A stretch of DNA of 10,056 nt, taken from the NCBI GenBank assembly GCA_029264225.1, contig JARICB010000311.1:1-10056 (forward strand), read 5' to 3'. Position numbers and translations under genes: made by a program. The stretch comes from Nocardioides sp. (GTDB lineage: Bacteria; Actinomycetota; Actinomycetes; Propionibacteriales; Nocardioidaceae). The notes beneath the pieces are model-generated. The model had not been told where the DNA came from. It did no database searches and saw only the letters and a program-made list of their open reading frames with translations. Position 1 is the first letter of the stretch; each line of letters begins with the position of its first letter. This document shows positions 6,249 to 10,056 of the stretch, one piece after another.

Positions 6249-7181
6249 ATGCGCGTCTTGGTCACCGGAGCCGCTGGCTTCATCGGCAGCCACGTCAGTG
6301 AGCGACTGGTTAACCAGGGGCACGAGGTGCTGGCTGTCGACTGCTTCCTGGAGGAGTCCTACCCGGCGGCAGAAAAGCGCGCCACCTGGCAACGAACCGT
6401 GTCGCTGCCGACTGTTCGGGGCATTGAGCTCGACCTGCGAAACGAGCTACCCGCCGGTCTGCTGGACGGCGTTGACGTGGTGGTCAACGAGGCGGCGATG
6501 CCGGGGCTGATGCGCAGCTGGAGCGATTTCTCCCTCTACTCGACCTGCAACGTGCATGTGGTGGAGCAGTTGGCGCGCGCCTGCACAGAGCAACAGGTGC
6601 ACCTGATCCAGATCTCCACGTCCTCGGTCTATGGCCGGGAAGCGGTGGGGGACGAGTCCACACCGACGGCACCCAACTCGCCGTACGGTGTGACCAAGCT
6701 GGCGGCTGAGGAGCTGCTGCGGGCCTACGAGCGCAGTCGCGGCCTCGACTTCACGATCCTTCGTTATTTCTCCGTCTACGGCCCCAGACAGCGTCCCGAC
6801 ATGGCCTACCGGCTACTCATCGATGCCGTGGCGGGCGGTAGCGAGCTCAAGATCTACGGCGACGGACTTCAGACCCGGTCCAACACCTACGTCGGTGACT
6901 GCGCCGAGGCCACCGTCGCGGCCGTCCTGCGACGCCCTGTCGGCGCAACGATCAACATCGCCGGCCCCGAACGAGCCACCCTTCTCGACGCGATCCACTA
7001 CATCGAGGAGCACGTCGGTCAGCAGGCCAAGCTGGTGTATCGCGATCCGCGTCCCGGCGACCAGCGCCACACCGGCGGCGGCATCGAGAGGGCAGCCGAA
7101 CTTCTCGACTGGCGGCCCGGCACCGGCCTGCGGGACGGACTGGCCGCGCAGGTTGCCTGGCAGCTTTCTGAGCGTTCCTGA
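6249..7181 (+). CDS. NAD-dependent epimerase, UDP-glucose 4-epimerase/UDP-glucuronate epimerase-like (extended SDR)
   Basis: A 310-residue soluble nucleotide-sugar enzyme. Residues 5-13 (VTGAAGFIG) bind NAD, Asp31 ends strand 2, and AAMPGLMRSW (82-91) corresponds to the 'AAQPGVRxSW' loop of GalE-type epimerases. STSS (123-126) with Tyr146-GVT-Lys150 forms the catalytic site. RYFSVYGPRQRPDMA (172-186) is very typical of UDP-glucose/UDP-glucuronate 4-epimerases, and KIYGDGLQTRSNTYVGD (201-217) is the matching substrate-side motif. GTINIAGPE-like and GDQRHTGG segments complete the fold. It is divergent from the other epimerase across 78 bases and is clearly a different subtype, so the two probably make different sugars. 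A 4-epimerase acting on a UDP-hexose is the best guess. It converges on the GT-C gene with a 15-base gap. Confidence 0.88.
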   Translation: MRVLVTGAAGFIGSHVSERLVNQGHEVLAVDCFLEESYPAAEKRATWQRTVSLPTVRGIELDLRNELPAGLLDGVDVVVNEAAMPGLMRSWSDFSLYSTCNVHVVEQLARACTEQQVHLIQISTSSVYGREAVGDESTPTAPNSPYGVTKLAAEELLRAYERSRGLDFTILRYFSVYGPRQRPDMAYRLLIDAVAGGSELKIYGDGLQTRSNTYVGDCAEATVAAVLRRPVGATINIAGPERATLLDAIHYIEEHVGQQAKLVYRDPRPGDQRHTGGGIERAAELLDWRPGTGLRDGLAAQVAWQLSERS

Positions 7182-7196
7182 CCTACTGGTCTCAGG
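7177..7196. terminator. Small inverted repeat between convergent genes, weak terminator candidate
   Basis: CCTGACC (7177-7183), a TACT loop (7184-7187) and GGT-CT-CAGG (7188-7196) form a 7-bp stem with a 2-base bulge. It lies across the epimerase stop codon and fills the 15-base gap before the stop of the opposing gene. No T-tract follows on either strand. Actinobacterial terminators often lack one, but the support is only structural. Confidence 0.25.
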
Positions 7197-8747
7197 CTAG
7201 GGCAGCACGAATTCCTCGAACGGCCGATCGCAGTCGACCTTGAGCGTGGGCCGCGTCAGCGCCCGCAGGTGGTAGACGCGGTAGGACCCACAGGCGATCG
7301 AGACGAGCTCGTAGTCCTCCAGTAGCTCCGTGCGGACTGCGCGAGTGCCGGACTCCGACCACGTGTCCAGCCGCGCGAACTGGACGAACCAGGTCGGAGC
7401 ATGGGGACCCGTAAGCAACTTCTCGAGATCTGCCAGTTCCGGGTCGAGGGTGCGCATCGGCAGCGACCAGAGGTGTTCGTAGGGTGAGCGCAGGCCGCTG
7501 GCCCACTGGATGTCAGCCCGGCCGCCGTAGACGACCAACGTGTCACCCGGCTGAGCCGCCTCGCCGATGGCGCGCCCGGTGTAGAACTCCTTCGGCGAGT
7601 AGTCGCGGATCTCCCGCAGCCACGCGGCGACCGAGACGGCCGAGCTGCCTACGGCGAAGACGACGATGCCGTAGGTGAGAGTGCTGGCCACTCGTCGCCA
7701 CCGGTGTCGCAACGACTGGTCATCGACCAGTAGCAGGCTCAGCACCAGGACCATGGGCGCGATCGGCACGAGCAGGTAGGTACGCCAATAGCTGCCGGAG
7801 AGGAACACGCCGGCCAGGTCGACGACCAGCATGGCGCTCACCGCGAGCGTCAGCGCTGTCTGGCTGCGCAGCAGTCGAGGCAGTCGCAGGACGTACCACA
7901 GCGCCAAGCAGGCGAGCCCGGTCACGAGCGCGACCACGAGCAGCGTCTGCAGGCGGGAGGCAACGACCGCAGACGGCTGCGAGGCCAGGACGGAGTTGGC
8001 GTCGATCCGGAAACCGAGGATGACGTAGCCCAGCGTCGAGAGGCGGACGCCTGCGAGCAGGCACCACCCGATCGTCGCCACTACGGGAATCAGCGCCCCC
8101 GCGATCGCCGCCGCGGCCAGTCGTGCGGCATCACCTCGATCGAGCCGAGCGGTGGCAACCGAGGCCACCAGCAGCACACCGCCGAAGACAAGGCCGCCGA
8201 ACAGGTTCTGCTTAAGACCGAGTGCGAGCACTCCGGCGGCACCGGCGAGGAGACAGCGCACCCACGAGCGATCGAGCAGGCCACTGAGCGAGAGCCAGCA
8301 CGACGCCATGATGAGGGGCAGGCCGAGGATCTCGCCCTTGGCGGAGACCGAGTCGATCGCAGCATTCGCGGTCAGGGCTGCGGCCGCGACGGCCGCCCAG
8401 GCCGCGATCCGGTCGACCTCGCGAGCGCCGGCGTACTCCCCGAGTCGGCGCGCCGTCGCGGCGGCGGCCAGCACGAACAGGGCAACACCGAGGGCAGCAA
8501 TGATCCGGATGAAGTACGGTCCGCCGATCCAGTCGCTGAGTTTGAACAGGGCGATGATCTGCGGCGGACGGTCCACCCAGTAGGTGCCGAAGATGCTGTC
8601 CGGTTCCGGCTGCCAGGCCCGAGCCACCAGCAGGAAGCCCGCTTCGTCGGGGCGCAACGGCCACCGGGCGGAGGGAAGCCGGCCCAGCACCGCAGCGATC
8701 ATGGCCAGCACGACGACCCACCGCGATGACGGACGCGACAGGTTCAC
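7197..8747 (-). CDS. GT-C membrane glycosyltransferase, PMT/ArnT-like (GT39/GT83 type)
   Basis: A 516-residue protein with about ten or eleven hydrophobic spans between residues 10 and 375, then a soluble, probably extracellular tail (~380-516). After the first span comes LRPDEAG (Asp34-Glu35), the acidic pair in the first outer loop of GT-C enzymes. YWVDRPPQIIALFKL (~56-70) follows, resembling the 'xxRPPLxxxL' segment of the PMT_2/ArnT group. Such enzymes move a sugar from a polyprenyl-phosphate donor to a lipid, polysaccharide or protein at the outer membrane face. Donor and acceptor are unknown here. The GTG start is the only choice near the N-terminus: the frame upstream meets a TAG 27 bases earlier without another start codon. 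It is transcribed away from guaB and converges on the epimerase. Confidence 0.8.
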   Translation of the reverse strand: MNLSRPSSRWVVVLAMIAAVLGRLPSARWPLRPDEAGFLLVARAWQPEPDSIFGTYWVDRPPQIIALFKLSDWIGGPYFIRIIAALGVALFVLAAAATARRLGEYAGAREVDRIAAWAAVAAAALTANAAIDSVSAKGEILGLPLIMASCWLSLSGLLDRSWVRCLLAGAAGVLALGLKQNLFGGLVFGGVLLVASVATARLDRGDAARLAAAAIAGALIPVVATIGWCLLAGVRLSTLGYVILGFRIDANSVLASQPSAVVASRLQTLLVVALVTGLACLALWYVLRLPRLLRSQTALTLAVSAMLVVDLAGVFLSGSYWRTYLLVPIAPMVLVLSLLLVDDQSLRHRWRRVASTLTYGIVVFAVGSSAVSVAAWLREIRDYSPKEFYTGRAIGEAAQPGDTLVVYGGRADIQWASGLRSPYEHLWSLPMRTLDPELADLEKLLTGPHAPTWFVQFARLDTWSESGTRAVRTELLEDYELVSIACGSYRVYHLRALTRPTLKVDCDRPFEEFVLP

Positions 8748-8753
8748 GAGCCC

Positions 8754-8784
8754 ATCATGGATGGTCGGGGGCTACACCTGACAA
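8754..8784 (-). promoter_or_regulatory. Candidate promoter of the GT-C gene
   Basis: On the minus strand TTGTCA (8784-8779, one mismatch to TTGACA) is followed by 19 bases and CATGAT (8759-8754, one mismatch to TANNNT). Six more bases lead to the GTG at 8747. No good Shine-Dalgarno lies in between, so a leaderless transcript is possible. The motifs are imperfect. Confidence 0.25.
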
Positions 8785-8804
8785 GTCCCCGCCATCGGTG
8801 GTCG

Positions 8805-10056
<1,252 letters not shown>

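Overview
The window looks like chromosomal DNA of a high-GC Gram-positive actinobacterium. Evidence is the GC-rich third codon positions, frequent GTG starts, a leaderless-looking housekeeping gene and an Emb-type (GT53) membrane arabinosyltransferase homologue. A Nocardioides/Aeromicrobium-like member of the Propionibacteriales is my best guess, but that is inference; no rRNA or other taxonomic marker is present. I see no tRNA, rRNA, CRISPR array, insertion sequence, phage gene or attachment site.

Layout: (1) 2-343, plus strand: the C-terminal end of a class I SAM-dependent methyltransferase that enters from the left. (2) 362-6170, minus strand: a tightly packed three-gene operon read right to left. 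It encodes an NAD-dependent NDP-sugar epimerase/dehydratase, then a fusion of a family-2 glycosyltransferase with a PaaK/CapK-like adenylate-forming enzyme, then a 902-residue Emb-like GT-C polytopic transferase. Both internal junctions are 4-base stop/start overlaps (GTGA at 5253-5256, ATGA at 3067-3070), so the three proteins are probably made together. (3) 6171-6248: a 78-base divergent control region with Shine-Dalgarno sites for both flanking genes and a symmetric TAGGCTA that can serve as a -10 element on both strands. (4) 6249-7181, plus strand: a second GalE-type epimerase. (5) 7197-8747, minus strand: a GT-C/PMT-like membrane glycosyltransferase, convergent with the epimerase. (6) 8748-8816: a short divergent region. 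(7) 8817 to the end, plus strand: guaB (IMP dehydrogenase), cut by the window edge.

Together, everything left of guaB reads as part of a cell-envelope polysaccharide or glycolipid locus. Soluble epimerases would supply nucleotide sugars. The GT2 domain would move a sugar, possibly onto a polyprenyl phosphate. The ANL domain would activate an unknown carboxylic acid. The two GT-C membrane enzymes would transfer lipid-linked sugars outside the membrane. The methyltransferase may belong to the same locus. The most unusual object is the three-gene coupled operon, and within it the GT2-ANL fusion followed directly by an Emb homologue.
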